Shown here: positions 45,246-56,518 of the stretch, one piece after another
Layout: each line of letters opens with the position of its first letter
Position numbering within the stretch: position 1 is the stretch's first letter
NCBI GenBank assembly: GCA_039090855.1
Contig: CM077023.1
Span: 81,877,127 to 81,941,126, forward strand
Length of the DNA: 64,000 nt
Source: Macrothele yani
Lineage: Eukaryota > Arthropoda > Arachnida > Araneae > Macrothelidae
Direction of reading: 5' to 3'
Notes under the pieces: model-generated
Seen by the model: only the letters and a program-made list of their open reading frames with translations
Database searches by the model: none
Told to the model about the DNA's origin: nothing
Program-made: the position numbers and the translations under genes

Positions 45246-45459
45246 TTATCTCATGAAGAACGTGCATCTGAAAAATCCCAGACAATTTTTGGTGTGTGGA
45301 ACGTAACATCACACTGATTTATTTTTTCGAAGCACTGTAGAAGGGACTCTCATTTTTCCTGTCTCGCGGTGTGGAAAGAATTAGAACCATTGCGAGAAAC
45401 TTAACGGACCAGACCATCCTGGAAGTTTGGGCGCCAATATGACTGAGTAATTTTCTCCA

Positions 45460-45605
45460 TTATTTTTATGGCTGGGGAGGGATTAGAACCCCCAACTCTC
45501 GGCTCCGGAGCTGCGAGTGCTATCCACTATACTACACTGGGATGTGCTCTCACTGCTATCTGTCTGACTTTACCTCATGTGCGTTCTGCGGGGCAGGTAC
45601 GTCAC
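45460..45605 (-). mobile_element. SINE-D, copy 2
   Basis: Direct copy of 45100-45245 about 360 bp away, sharing AACTCTCGGCTCCGGAG, CTATCCACTATACTACACTG and the TGCGGGGCAGGTACGT end. It differs by an 8-base insertion after CTCCGGAG that would disrupt the anticodon arm. The tRNA identity is not determined. Confidence 0.7.
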
Positions 45606-45917
45606 AATTTATAATCCGTAATATTTTCCCGGGCTCACATCTTTGATTCCACACAAAGTTTCTTAAATGGGACATTACTGTTTCTCAAAGAAGTCCCAAA
45701 TTACAAAATCTTTGTTTAAACTTATTCATATGACAGCAGCTACAGCGAGGACCGGGGGTGGGGGTGGGGTGCATTGGTTGTAAAATTTTTCCGCCTATCA
45801 AAAGATCTGGTCAGTTTGTCAGCTATAGGAGAATATTGTTAGCTAAAGGAGAAAGCTTCTTGCACAAAAACTTTCTTCAGAGCACTTCGGAAATTCTCTG
45901 ACAGATTTTTTCTCTCT
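45606..45917. other. Spacer, nothing recognised
   Basis: A G-rich run near 45755-45770 (GGGGGTGGGGGTGGGG). No gene seen. Confidence 0.45.
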
Positions 45918-47124
45918 TTCTAATTTGATTGGGAGTTTAACGACTACCGTGAGTAACTGGATGGTCTATAAGCAGCCGTCCTTCCCAAATTTAGGGCCAC
46001 TGGCTCTAGGGAAGTGAAGGAGCCAGTGCGTAAGCAGGGACGTCGCCAGACTTCGAAATCAGGACGGGCGAAGGGTGGGCAGGTATTATTTTTGCGGGGA
46101 CAAGTATGATAGCAACTTTATTTAGAAAACAATGAAAGAAAGAATTTGTTTTCCTTTTTCTACAGGCTGCAAAAGTATCCGCAATACCACCCCCCACCTC
46201 CCCCTCCTCCTGCACACATACTCATTAATTTTGCAACTGTTGAAGTTTTTGTACTTCTTTGGAATTCAAAAGAGTCTAAAGTTTGGAGTGTTTTTTTGCT
46301 AATGTTCCGTCCATCCATTTTTAATAAAATTAGTAAAACCTAAAGAGTTACATACCCGCATGATAAACATGACACACTGCCACCAGCACTAGTAAAACGA
46401 CCTGATTAAAATAAATTTTCATGCCTAGGAGAAAGATCTTAAAGCAAATGTTTTCGTGGATTAGGTGAGGGGAAATGTTCAAATTAATATGATTAACTTG
46501 CACATTTCACATTTCTGTTTACCGTTTACTAAACAGCTGCCTGATGAAGCCGCCCGTAGGTGATGAAAGCCAGTAGAACTGTTGTTCTCTATTGTTTTTT
46601 CTACGCCAATAAACGGATTTATATACGTTTAGTCTCCTTATTCGCAGAGCAATTACCAATGACCCCAGTGAATTCCTATTCATCCTCTTCATTCGCCCCT
46701 GATCATAGTAACTGGAAGAAAAGGCTTAAATTCAGGATTTGGAACAGTGGAGAACAACTGAATTTTCATGGCCCTGCGGATGCTATGTTGATAACATTTC
46801 TACGGAGAAGGAAAAACGCATTTTCTAGGGGGAAATACGTACGGCTACACGACGAAAAACACTGGAGTCATTATTCCTTGACAAATTCCAGATTATATTT
46901 TAAGATAAAAGAAATTGAAGTATGGCACATCTTGAACTGGGTGGGCGGCAGAGTGGGCAAGACAATTTTCCTGGTGGGCTCCTGCCCACCCTCGCACCCC
47001 CTTGGCGACGTCATCGTGCGTAAGACAAACACAACACCCAAGCTTCACAGGTATTTGAACCCGGGCCCAGCACGGACGAATGATCAGAAGCCAGCGCTTA
47101 GACCACTGTGATACTGGGGCTGCC
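45918..47124 (-). mobile_element. SINE-B split by a hAT-like element
   Basis: The tail-side half (AGTTTAACGACTACCGTGAG to GGAGCCAG) is at 45931-46034, and the head-side half (ACAAACACAACACCC to GATACTGGGGCTGCC) at 47017-47124. Together they make one normal SINE-B on the minus strand once the insertion at 46035-47016 and one 8-bp repeat are removed. Confidence 0.9.
46035..47016. mobile_element. hAT-like non-autonomous element
   Basis: A 982-bp insert with 13-bp imperfect inverted ends: CAGGGACGTCGCC on the left and, on the reverse strand, CGATGACGTCGCC on the right (10 of 13). A shared GGGTGGGCAGG follows at each end. Flanked by the 8-bp duplication TGCGTAAG at 46027-46034 and 47017-47024. 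CAGGG-type ends and 8-bp duplications are diagnostic of hAT elements. The interior has a frame of 183 codons (46560-47111) that runs out into the SINE and contains no hAT dimerisation or catalytic motif, so I treat it as non-coding. Confidence 0.9.
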
Positions 47125-47157
47125 GGGCAGTATCGTAATGAACATATAGGATCTTAA

Positions 47158-48597
47158 TGGTAAACGGTAAAAATACCCCGGAGAAAATACCCCTGAAAAC
47201 TGAAAAGCGGAAAAAATGCCCCTAGAAAAAATACCCCCAGAACAAACGGTTCACTGTAAACTGCCACACGGGAACACTGATGTGTGGCAGAGTTCCGGTG
47301 TGGCAATTTACCGGCAACTCTGCCACACATCTTCAGCAACTTGGCTACAAAAGTTCAAGGGGGGTCTATAAAGATTGCCGTGTCTGCATGTCTGGGCCTG
47401 TACTGAGAACTGAATTGGGAACTCCAAACGAATTTCGCGAAAACGTTCCATGTAAGCCAAGCGAGAATTGTACTTTAATTTGAAGAAATCAATTGCCGAG
47501 GGTCCGAGGTACACTTTGTGGGGGTAGGAGGGGGGGGCTCAACCCCTAACTTTCGGAATATTATATTCTGGGCCGCTGGAGTCTGTCAGTGTATCCAGGC
47601 TGTTCCCCTTGAAGCGCCCGCGAGGTCCGTGAGTTTTGGGGACGGGGGCCGAAATGTTAAACTGGACGTAAAGCTGTAAACGTTAGAACCATGCTGTACA
47701 TAGTGATTTTGTACACGACCACGAATTTTCAGGAGGGTGGGGGATTTCACCCTCCCCCAAGTTTCTAAGAGCGCATGCAAGTGTTCAAGGTAAGGGATGT
47801 GCTCGCAATTTCTATGCTTGATGTTCTGTTTAATGGCAAACTATGTATGCCCTTCCCCCTCCCCCAGAAATTTGGGGAAGCCTGTGAACGGGATACGAGG
47901 TGCTTGGTTTGGAGGGCTCTACCCCCAACTTCCGTAATTTTATATTCTGGACCTCTAGAGTTGGTCAGTGTATCCTCGATATTACCCCTGAATAGCACTT
48001 AGAAACTAAGGAGGAAGGGTTACCCCACCCTCCTGAAAATTCGTGGTCGTGTACAAAATCATTTTTTAAAAGCATGGTACTAATGTTTAGAGCTCTACGT
48101 CCATTTTAACATTTTGGGGGAAAGCCTACCCCCCAGCTCATGGACCTCGCGGATACTTCAAGGGGAACTTCCTGGATACACTGGCAGACTCCAGCGCCCC
48201 AGAATATAATATTACGAAAGTTCGGGGTAGAGCACCCCCCCCCCCCAACCAAGTGTACCTCGGATCCTCGGCAATTTATTTCTTCAAATTAAAGTATAAT
48301 TCTCGTTTGGCTTACATGGAACGTCTTCGCGAATTTCGGTCCTCAATACAAGTCCATACACGGCAATCTTTATAGACCCCCCCTTGAACTTTTGTAGCCA
48401 AGTTGCTGAAAATGTGTGGCAGGGTTGCCGGTTAATTGCCACACCGGAACACTGCCACACACTAGTGTTCCCGTGTGGCATTTTACAGTGAACCTTTTGT
48501 TCTGGGGGTATTTCTTCCGGGGGTATTTTTTCCGGAAGCATTTTTTTCGCTTTTCAGTTTTCAGGGGTATTTTCTCCGGGGGTATTTTTTCCTACAT
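47158..48597. mobile_element. Foldback element FB-A1
   Basis: About 1.44 kb with inverted arms of about 590 bp. The ends are imperfect repeats of a GGAAAAAATACCCCC-type unit (GGTAAAAATACCCCGGAG on the left). Inward come a module with ACTGCCACAC..TGTGGCAG, GGCTACAAAAGTTCAAG, CCAAGCGAGAATTGTACTTT and AATTTGAAGAAAT, then CTTTCGGAATATTATATTCT, CTGGAGTCTGTCAGTGTATC and GACCACGAATTTTCAGGAGG. The unpaired centre is about 47775-48000. No transposase. Two further copies lie at 51508 and 54560. Confidence 0.9.
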
Positions 48598-48770
48598 CCG
48601 ATATTAATAATAGTCTGAGAGTATAACAAAATAATATTTTAAAAATGTCAAAAATCTTATTCGAAAACCTCCGTTCAGACAATTTTCTACATAAGCGTTA
48701 CATGCGTTTTTCTTTTTGATCGCCGTAAATATTCTTTGAATTATTATTGTTACTTTTTATTATTGTTTTA

Positions 48771-48988
48771 TTTTTTTGATTGGAGGTTTAACGACCACCG
48801 TGAGCAACTCACTGGGGTATAAGCAGTTGCCCGTCCCTAATTTAGGGCCACTGGTTTCAGGGTACGGAGAGAGCCAGTGCAAAATAAAACAAACACAACA
48901 TCCATGCTTCAGTGGGATTCGAGCCCGAACCCATCTCAGACAAATGGTCAGAAACCAGCACTTAGATCACTGCGTCACCAGGGAAGCT
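48771..48988 (-). mobile_element. SINE-B, full length
   Basis: Starts with reversed poly(A) and GGAGGTTTAACGACCACC; the head ends TGCGTCACCAGGGAAGC. Flanked by a 12-bp direct repeat, ATTATTGTTTTA, at 48759-48770 and 48989-49000. The B-box is intact (GGGATTCGAGCCCG on the plus strand). Confidence 0.95.
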
Positions 48989-49201
48989 ATTATTGTTTTA
49001 AAGAACGTTGTATGTATCATTAAGATGCTTAAATCTCCTCGACTTTCTTCTGGTCTTTCATACGGGGACTTCACTGACATCCTTCTTTTCATATAGGAAG
49101 GCCCGGCGGGTATATTTGGAACAGGGCCCCTGAAATTGGAGCGACGATCTTGATTGGGATCACTGGTTCAAGAGAAGGAAACAGATCCACTGTCGTCAAG
49201 A

Positions 49202-51506
49202 TGAACGGTTTACTGTGAACCGCCACACAGGAAAAGTGACACACATCCTTCTGTAACTTGGAAAACTGTCACATGTTTTTCACTAAGGGGCCGTGCACAT
49301 ATTGCTTTCCCTCCAAGGAACATTTGAATGTGTGGCAGTTTTCCAAGGTTCCTAACGACGGGAAGGAGTTCTTTTGTTTGTCTGAATTTTCAGGCTGATT
49401 CATCCAAATCACTAAGGAATCATTCTCTTATAATAAAATTCAAGTTATGATTTTAATATTTGGTGTATATGAAAAGCTAATGAAAATTAATGAGGAGAAT
49501 ACACTACTTTAGTCCTTTGTTATTTGCAAGGCACGTAGGCAGGTAGCCGCTTTGGCAGCAGATTTGATGTTGCAGTTTCAATGTACGTATGCGACCGGGG
49601 GGTTCGAGCACGAACTCATCTTCCATGATCTACTAGGGAGTAGGGGCGGACCAGAGCCAACCACAACGGGGTTCGAACAAGTGGTCACACGGACAACTGG
49701 CCACAAAATTTTAAGACTGAATTTTCATTTTGGGAAATAAAATTGCCACGGCTTAGTACATTTTTTAATACTACGATGGTGTTCGACGAAACAACGGAAT
49801 TACAGCATGACTCATGTTGTGTTCGCTTATATTTGGAACTAAATATTTAAATAACATGACAAGTTATTAATATTTCTCTTTTACTTAGGCATAAAATATT
49901 AATTATGTACTAGTCTTTATGCCTAGGCCCTTTTAACAGTTTTTATTCTACCGATGTCATATTCATAACGTTTGCACATCAGGTAAAGGTAATAATATTT
50001 CGCTTTTATTTTGGCACGAAACATAGACCCTAAGCATAGGCCTTTTTAACAGTTTTTATTCCGTCATGCTCATAACGTTTACGTAACATGTCAAGTTTTT
50101 AACATTGCGCCTTTACTTTGACACTAAATATTAATAGGCGCAAGGCCCATGAATTAATATTTAATGCCTAAGTGAAAGCACAGCTATCAACCACAATACT
50201 TATGTCGATTTAAAACTGTTACAAGGGCCTAGGGCCTATGAATGAATATTGAGTGCCTTAGTAAAAGCCATGTAAATGTTATGAATATGAAGTTTGCCAT
50301 GTAAATGTTATGAATATGAAGTCGGCAGATTAAAAACTGTTAAAAAGGCCTAGGTCTAGGGTCTATGAATAAATGAAGTAAAACAGAAATATTAATAACT
50401 TGACATGTTATGTAAATTTTTAGTGCCTAAGTAAAAGCGCAGCGTTATTAAAAAATCCCGCGTTTTCGTCCTCTTTTGAACACAGCCAGGGTCGCAACTA
50501 GGACGGTGCCGTCACGTCGGTGCCCCCGCACCAGGCCAAGGCCGCAAGGGGAGCAAAAGCAGCACGGTCCAAATACGAAAATAAATTATAGGATAGCCTC
50601 TTTGATTATGATTGATAATAATTTCATAATCAAGTTAGGCTAATCTATAATTATTCCGATTAAATTCGCAAGTAATCATAGATTAGCCTAACTTGATTGT
50701 GATTGTATCATTAATGACTTTGCGTTACGCAAAGCTCAAAGAATTCTTGTTAATGAATATTGTTTCATACATATAATATACTCGGTTCCTTTTTTACCAA
50801 ATAACAAATAATAAATCTTGAGTTGTTTCAGATCTTTTTATATTACATATGTACGTTGTTTATACGCAATTGGTATGTGTAAGCAGTAAAAAATTAAATT
50901 ATACTGTGATTTTTTCTTTGACTATGTCTGAAGGGGGGCGTAAAATCGTTAACTCTCACCGGGCGCAACACGGGCTAGTTACAGCACTGAACACAGCATG
51001 AGCCATGTATGTTGAAATTACGTTGTTTCGTCGGACACTGTAGTTTAAAAAAATGTACTAAGTCACGGCAATTTATTTCTTCAAATTAAAGTACAATTCC
51101 TGCTTGGCTTAGATAGAAGGTTTTCTCGAAATATTTTTGAAGTTCCCAATTCAATTCTCAGTATAGACCAAGAAACGGCAATCTTATAATCCCCATTCCC
51201 TAAACTTTTGTGGCCACTTGCTCTGAACTCGTATGAACCAGCCTGAAAATTCAGACAAACAAAAGAGCTCCTTCACATCGTTACTCGTTAAGCAACTTGG
51301 AAAACTGCCACGCCTAATTCGAAAACTTAGAAAACTGCCCCACTGGAAAACTGTCACACATTCAAAGTGTTCCTCAGAGGAAAAGCAATTTGTGCCCGGC
51401 CCCTTAGTGAAAAACGTGTGGCAGTTTTCCTGTGCAGCAGTTTTCCAATGTGTGGCACTTTTCTAAGTTGCTGAAAGCTGTGTCGCAGTCTTTCTGTGTG
51501 GATGTA
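49202..51506. mobile_element. Foldback element FB-B2, mosaic
   Basis: The left end (AACGGTTTACTGTGAACCGC, GGAAAACTGTCACATG) pairs with the right end (TGTGGCAGTTTTCC). The arms hold units of about 119 bp (TTTTAACAGTTTTTATTC, CATATTCATAACGTTT, TTTTACTTAGGCA, AATATTAATTCATAGGCC) that invert around 50140. The left arm contains a foreign stretch (about 49410-49670) with a piece of the FB-B1-type unit (GTTATGATTTTAATATTTGG; TTTGCAAGGCACGTAGGC). The right arm is interrupted by a hAT-like element (50487-50989). The right end abuts FB-A2 directly. Confidence 0.82.
50487..50989. mobile_element. hAT-like miniature element inside FB-B2
   Basis: A 503-bp insert with ends CAGGGTCGCAACTAGGAC and, on the reverse strand, CAGTGCTGTAACTAGCCC, flanked by the 8-bp duplication AACACAGC at 50479-50486 and 50990-50997. 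Removing it restores the FB-B arm sequence (TTTTGAACACAGCATGAGCC). Inside is a second inverted repeat around AATCAAGTTAGGCTAATCTA and its complement. No coding region. It differs in sequence from the hAT-like element at 46035. Confidence 0.93.
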
Positions 51507-51507
51507 G

Positions 51508-52890
51508 GTAAAAACACCCCCAGGAAAAAATACCCCCGGAAAAAATACCCCCGAAAATTGAAAAGCGGAAAAAATGCCCCCGGAAAAAATACCCCCAGAA
51601 CAAATGGTTCACTGTAAACTGCCACAGAGGAACACTGATGTGTGGCAGTGTTCCGGTGTGGCAATTTACCGGCAACCCTGCCACACATCTTTCAGCAACT
51701 TGGCTACAAAAGTTCAAAGGGGAAGGGGGGCTATAAAGATTGCCGTTTCTGGGCCTACATTGATAACTGAATTGTGAAACGAATTTCGCGAAAACTTTCC
51801 ATGTAAGCCAAGCGAGAACTATACTTTAATTTGAAGAAATAAATTGCCGAGGATCCGAGGTACACGGGGGTCAACTCCCAACTTCCGTAATATTAGATTC
51901 TGGGCCGCTGGAGTCTGTCTGTGTATCCAGGTTGTTCCCCTTGAAGCGTCCGCGCGGTCCGTGAGCGGGGGGGTACCCAAAATATTAAAATGGGCGTAGA
52001 GCTGTAAACATTAGAAACATGCTTTACATAATGATTCTGCACACGACCACGAATTTTCAGGAGAGAGGGGTAACCCCCCGTTTCTAAGAGCTATTCAGGG
52101 GTAATATCGAGGATACACTGACCGACTCTAGAGGTCCAGAATATAAAATTACGGAAGTTGAGGGTAGAGCCCTCCAAACCAAGCCCCTCGTATCCCTTTC
52201 ACAGGCTTCACCAAATTTCTGGGGAAGGACATACATAGTTTACCATTAAACACAACATGAAGCATAGAAATTGCGAGCAAATACCTTACCTTGAACACTT
52301 GTCTGCGCTCTTAGATACTTGCACCCCACCCTCCTGAAAATTCGTGGTCGTGTAGAGAATCGTTATGTAAAGCATGCTTCTAATGTTTACAGCTCTACGG
52401 CCATTTCAAGATTTTGGGGACCCCCCTACCAAAGCTCACGGACTTCGCGGGTGCTTCAAGGGGAACAGCCTGGATACACTGACAGACTCCAGCTGCCCAG
52501 AATATAATATTACGGAAGTTGGGGTAGAGCCCCCCCCCCTTCCCCATCCAAGTGTACCTCGGTTCCTCGGCAATTTATTTCTTCAAATTAAAGTACAATT
52601 CCCGCTTGGCTTACATGGAAAGTTTTCGCGAAATTCGCTTCCCAATTCAGTTATCAATGTAGGCCCAGAAACGGCAATCTTTATAGCTCCCCCCTTGAAC
52701 TTTTGTAGCCAAGTTGCTGAAAGATGTGTGGCAGGGTTGCCGGTAAATTGCACACCGGAGCACTGCCACAAATCAGTGTTCCTGTGTGGCAGTTTACAGT
52801 GAACCGTTTGTTCTGGGGGTATTTCTTCCGGGGGCATTTTTTCCGCTTTTCAGTTTTCGGGGGTATTTTCTCCGGCGGTATTTTTACCGT
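51508..52890. mobile_element. Foldback element FB-A2
   Basis: Same architecture as FB-A1: TACCCCCGGAAAAAAT terminal repeats (left 51510-51600, right 52810-52890), inverted arms, and the subterminal module with GCCAAGCGAGAAC. The central unpaired segment (about 52083-52330) lies in the opposite orientation to that of FB-A1 and FB-A3. About 1.38 kb. Confidence 0.9.
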
Positions 52891-54559
52891 TTACCTTTCT
52901 GTGTAGCTGTTTACCGGCAACCAAGAGGAACATAGTTTCCAATGCCTTACACAAGATTCGAACCCAAACGTAAGATTATGTAGAGCCTACACCTTAGACA
53001 ACTATACACCGATGAATGACACGCTTTAAACATTGTGTTTGATTAATTTGCTGAAGTGAAGATATGGGAAGACTTGACTGAAAGGAATTTGATCCTAACA
53101 TCTGTAGAAGATCAACGGGGTTTGAAAAGCTCACAAACTGGCGTCACTGATAACCTTAATACTCAGAGTAACGGATTAATTGTTTCAACGACAAAGTCGA
53201 AGACCTAACACTTCACAAACGAGTCTCAATATCTCAGATTTAACAGACTAGCATAAAAATACTAATACAAAAGTCGCAATTGCATCAAAGATAGCACATC
53301 AGCAAACGTAGAGAACGCTGACAAGAACAAAGAGCCAAAACAGTGAGCCCTTTTCGTTTCGTGGTCCCTGTATTTATTTCAGTATGCGTGACTTTACTCA
53401 CTACATACATCAAAATGAGAAAAACTCATGGGAGTTCAGAAGTAACGTTCAGTATGGAAAGGAAAGCAACCAAAATTTAAATAAGTTAAAGGTCAACAAA
53501 AAGCGCAAAGTTAAAGGGGCAGTATGTTAGTCTTGTTTTTAGAAAAGTATAACAGTTTGAATTTTTCGCTGTTTTTGAATAAAAGACTTGATTCCCAAAG
53601 ATGTTTAAGAATCAATAGATTAAGATCACGGGTTTATTCCCCAGGGGGAGAACAAGGCCACGTTTCCATCGTTTGAGGTTACGTTTCTTATAGCCTACCG
53701 CAGCAAAATGAAAGAGCCTGGTTGTCTCGTTATATCATGGTATCTCCATCCAAAGGTCAAAAGTTGGCGTTGACGTTGACGGCTTTATTATGCCTTTAGG
53801 GTTAGGGGAGAGCTTCTTACCTGGAAGGGGACGGTTCGTGCCGGTGTTGAGAATTGCCTGTCTGTTATCTTTATAGGAGTGGACGAAGGAACTGGGAGTG
53901 TTCCTTGAGACCCAGTGGTGTGGGTAGTTTTTAGGATAATCTGAACAAGTCACTCTGTTCTGCAGAATTCATTCGGTGTTGGTATTGTCACCGTGATATG
54001 ATCAGCATGCTCACTTTTGGCGACACATGTCCTCGCGGTATTAATGTCGTAGTGGAATTTTCTCAAGGAAGTTCTGTACTACCGCTGATTTTGCAAACAG
54101 AAATTATTTAAGTGCCTTGGAAAGCTGAAACTAAGAACGAGCATTGAACAAAATGATTTCACTACACCACATGTTCAACGAAGAGACGGGGAGGTAGTTT
54201 CGATAAAATAGAGGAGGATTTGTAAACAATTAAAAATTTTCAATTGAAAAAATGACCAAAAATTAATCCGGTGCATGACACTCTTGAATAATTTTAGTAC
54301 ATTTCAAAATAGGGCAAAATGTTTATGATGAACTGAATATTTTAAGCAGAATCGCTGTAGCAAATACAATTAACGCTAAAATTTCAGCGCTGATTCCACG
54401 TATGATATACGAATTCCCTTTATCACACTAGATTACATACCTAGAAATTTTTGTTCCTAAAAGTCAACTAAACAGTCGTACAAATGTATTGGCTTCTAGC
54501 AAAAGTATAATGTATAAACAGAAAATTAATTTCTAGGCAAGATGAGGCCTTTCGGTTGT
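52891..54559. other. AT-rich stretch, possible SINE scrap at its start
   Basis: Bases about 52930-53010 contain a tRNA-like pattern on the minus strand (GGGTTCGAATC B-box), perhaps a SINE remnant. The rest (53020-54559) has no gene or repeat that I can define; open frames are under 75 codons. Confidence 0.45.
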
Positions 54560-55308
54560 GGTAAAAATACCCCCAGAATAAATACCTCTGAAAACTGAAA
54601 AGCGGAAAAATGCCCTAGGAAAAAATACCCCCAGAACAACGGTCACTGTAAACTGCCACACAGGAACACTGGTGTGTGGCAGCGTTCCGGTGTGGCAATT
54701 TACCGGCAACCCTGCCACACATCTTTCAGCAACTTGGCCACAAAAGTTCAAGAGGGGGAGGGGGAGGGCTATAAATATTACCGTTTCTGGGGCTATACTG
54801 GGAACAGAATTGGGAACTCCAAACGAATTTCGCGAAAACGTTCCGTGTAAGCCAAGCGAGAATTGTACTTTAATTTGAAGAAATAAATTGCCGAGGATCC
54901 GAGGTACACTTGGATGGGGAAGGGGATCAGTATTAGATTCTGGGCAGCTGGAGTCTGTCAGTGTATCCAGGCTGTTCCCCTTGAAGCGTCCGCGAGGTCC
55001 GTGAGCTGGGGGAGGGGGATTTCCCCCAAAATGTTAACATGGACGTAGAGCTGCAAACATTAGAACCATGCTTTACATAATGTACACGACCACGAATTTT
55101 CAGGAGGGTGGGGTGAATTCACCCTCCCCCAAGTTTCTAAGAGCGCAGACAAGTGTTCAAGGTAAGGTATTTGCTCGCAATTTCTATGCTTCATGTTGTG
55201 TTTAATAGCAAACTATGTACGCCTTTCCCCCAGAAATTTGGTGAAGCCTGTGAAACGGATACGAGGTGCTTGGTTTTGAGGGCTCTACCCGCAACTTCCG
55301 TAATTTTA

Positions 55309-56518
55309 CACTGAAGAGCAATTGAATTAGAGACAGCTGCCGTTATGCAAATGTGGCACAATGGGCGGCCCTGTAAACGGAAACGACATGAAGTATGCAG
55401 CGATCCGACAATAGAAGGCGTGATGCGACGAGAATCAGTAAGAGTCGCACGCAGTATGCGTACGACGAAGGATCTAAGCACATTTGATCGTGGGCAAATT
55501 GTCAGGGCCCGACGAATGGGTAACTCCATCTCGGAAGCCGTGCAAGCACTGCGATTTTCACGAGCCACTGTGTCACGGGTGCACCTTGAGTACATTGAAT
55601 CCGGTAAACACATCCCTGCAAGGGCCAACTGCTGTGATCAACAGCGTGTGGATGAGCGGGGTCATCGTCGGCTAGCTCGCATTGTAACAGCGGATAGACG
55701 GGTCACAGTGCAAGAAATCACTCGACAATATAAAGCTGGTGCACAAAAACGTGTAAGCAGCCACACTATCCAGAACCATCTCGCTATGGGGTACAGAAGC
55801 CATCGTCCCACGAGGGTACCGCTGCTGACCGCACATCACAGGGTGCAAAGATTAGCATGGGCGCGGGAACATTGCCACTGCACCCTAGACATGTGGGAAA
55901 ATGTTGCCTGGACTGATGAGTCGAGATTCACGTTGGTATATGCGGATGGCAGGATACGAGTACGGCGCAAACCACATCAATTGACGGATCCTTCTTGCCA
56001 GCAGGGTACTCTTCAAGCTGGTAGGGGTGGCATTCTCGTCTGGGGACTGTTTACGTGGACTGAAATTGGACCCCTGGTACGTGTGAAATCGTCCCTCACA
56101 GGTCAACGTTACCGGGATATCCTGGACAACAATTTGCTCCCGTTTGTGCGTCTTCAACATCCCACTGGAGACCTCATACTGCAGCAAGACCGTGTCATCG
56201 CTCCCGAATTGTATCCGAATGGTTGGATGAACACTCCACCGACGTGACCTCGCTTCTTTGGCCAGCTAGGTCACCTGACCTCAATCCCATCGAGTACATC
56301 TGGGATGCCATCGAGAGAGATGTTCGAGGCTCTGACCCCCCTCCATCAAATCTTTGTGAACTGTGGGAGCTTGTTCAGGGGTCGTGGATCTATATGGCTT
56401 CCCAACGCTTCCGGTGTGTTGTCGAGTCCATGCCGAGACGAATCGCCGTCGTCATCAGGCGAAAAGGTGGTGCTGCACGTTACTAGACAGGTATCTCTAA
56501 TTCAATTGCTCTTCAGTG
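55309..56518 (+). mobile_element. Tc1-like element f, copy 2
   Basis: 1210 bp with ends CACTGAAGAGCAATTGAATT and its complement, flanked by TA at 55307-55308 and 56519-56520. The target is the FB-A centre; the empty site is visible in FB-A1 (CGTAATTTTATATTCTGG near 47933-47950), proving a TA insertion. Confidence 0.97.
55456..56486 (+). pseudogene. Tc1 transposase (element f2), single frameshift
   Basis: Starts MRTTKDLSTFDRGQIVRARR. The frame is open through both helix-turn-helix segments (SISEAVQALRFSRATVSRVH; KRVSSHTIQNHLAMGYRSHR), the first catalytic box NVAWTDESRFTLVYADGR, and RGGILVWGLFTWTEIGPL up to LILQQD. There a 7-base deletion (relative to copy f1 and the QQDNAPCH pattern) shifts the frame. 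The remainder reads on in another frame as SEWLDEHSTDVTSLLWPA with SPDLNPIEYIWDAIERDVRG (catalytic Glu) and ends RKGGAARY. The second catalytic Asp codon is just retained. One lesion separates this copy from an open gene of about 340 codons. Confidence 0.94.

Noticed and set aside
46560..47111. 183-codon protein-coding gene
   Set aside because: The frame crosses the end of the hAT-like element into the SINE, has no recognisable domain and no sign of a promoter or conserved start.
47775..48002. Small conserved protein in the FB-A centre (about 63-75 codons)
   Set aside because: The frame is open in FB-A1 and FB-A3 with an in-frame 6-base difference, which looked like coding constraint. In FB-A2 the C-rich run differs by 7 bases and the frame is destroyed. 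I therefore treat it as chance in similar copies.
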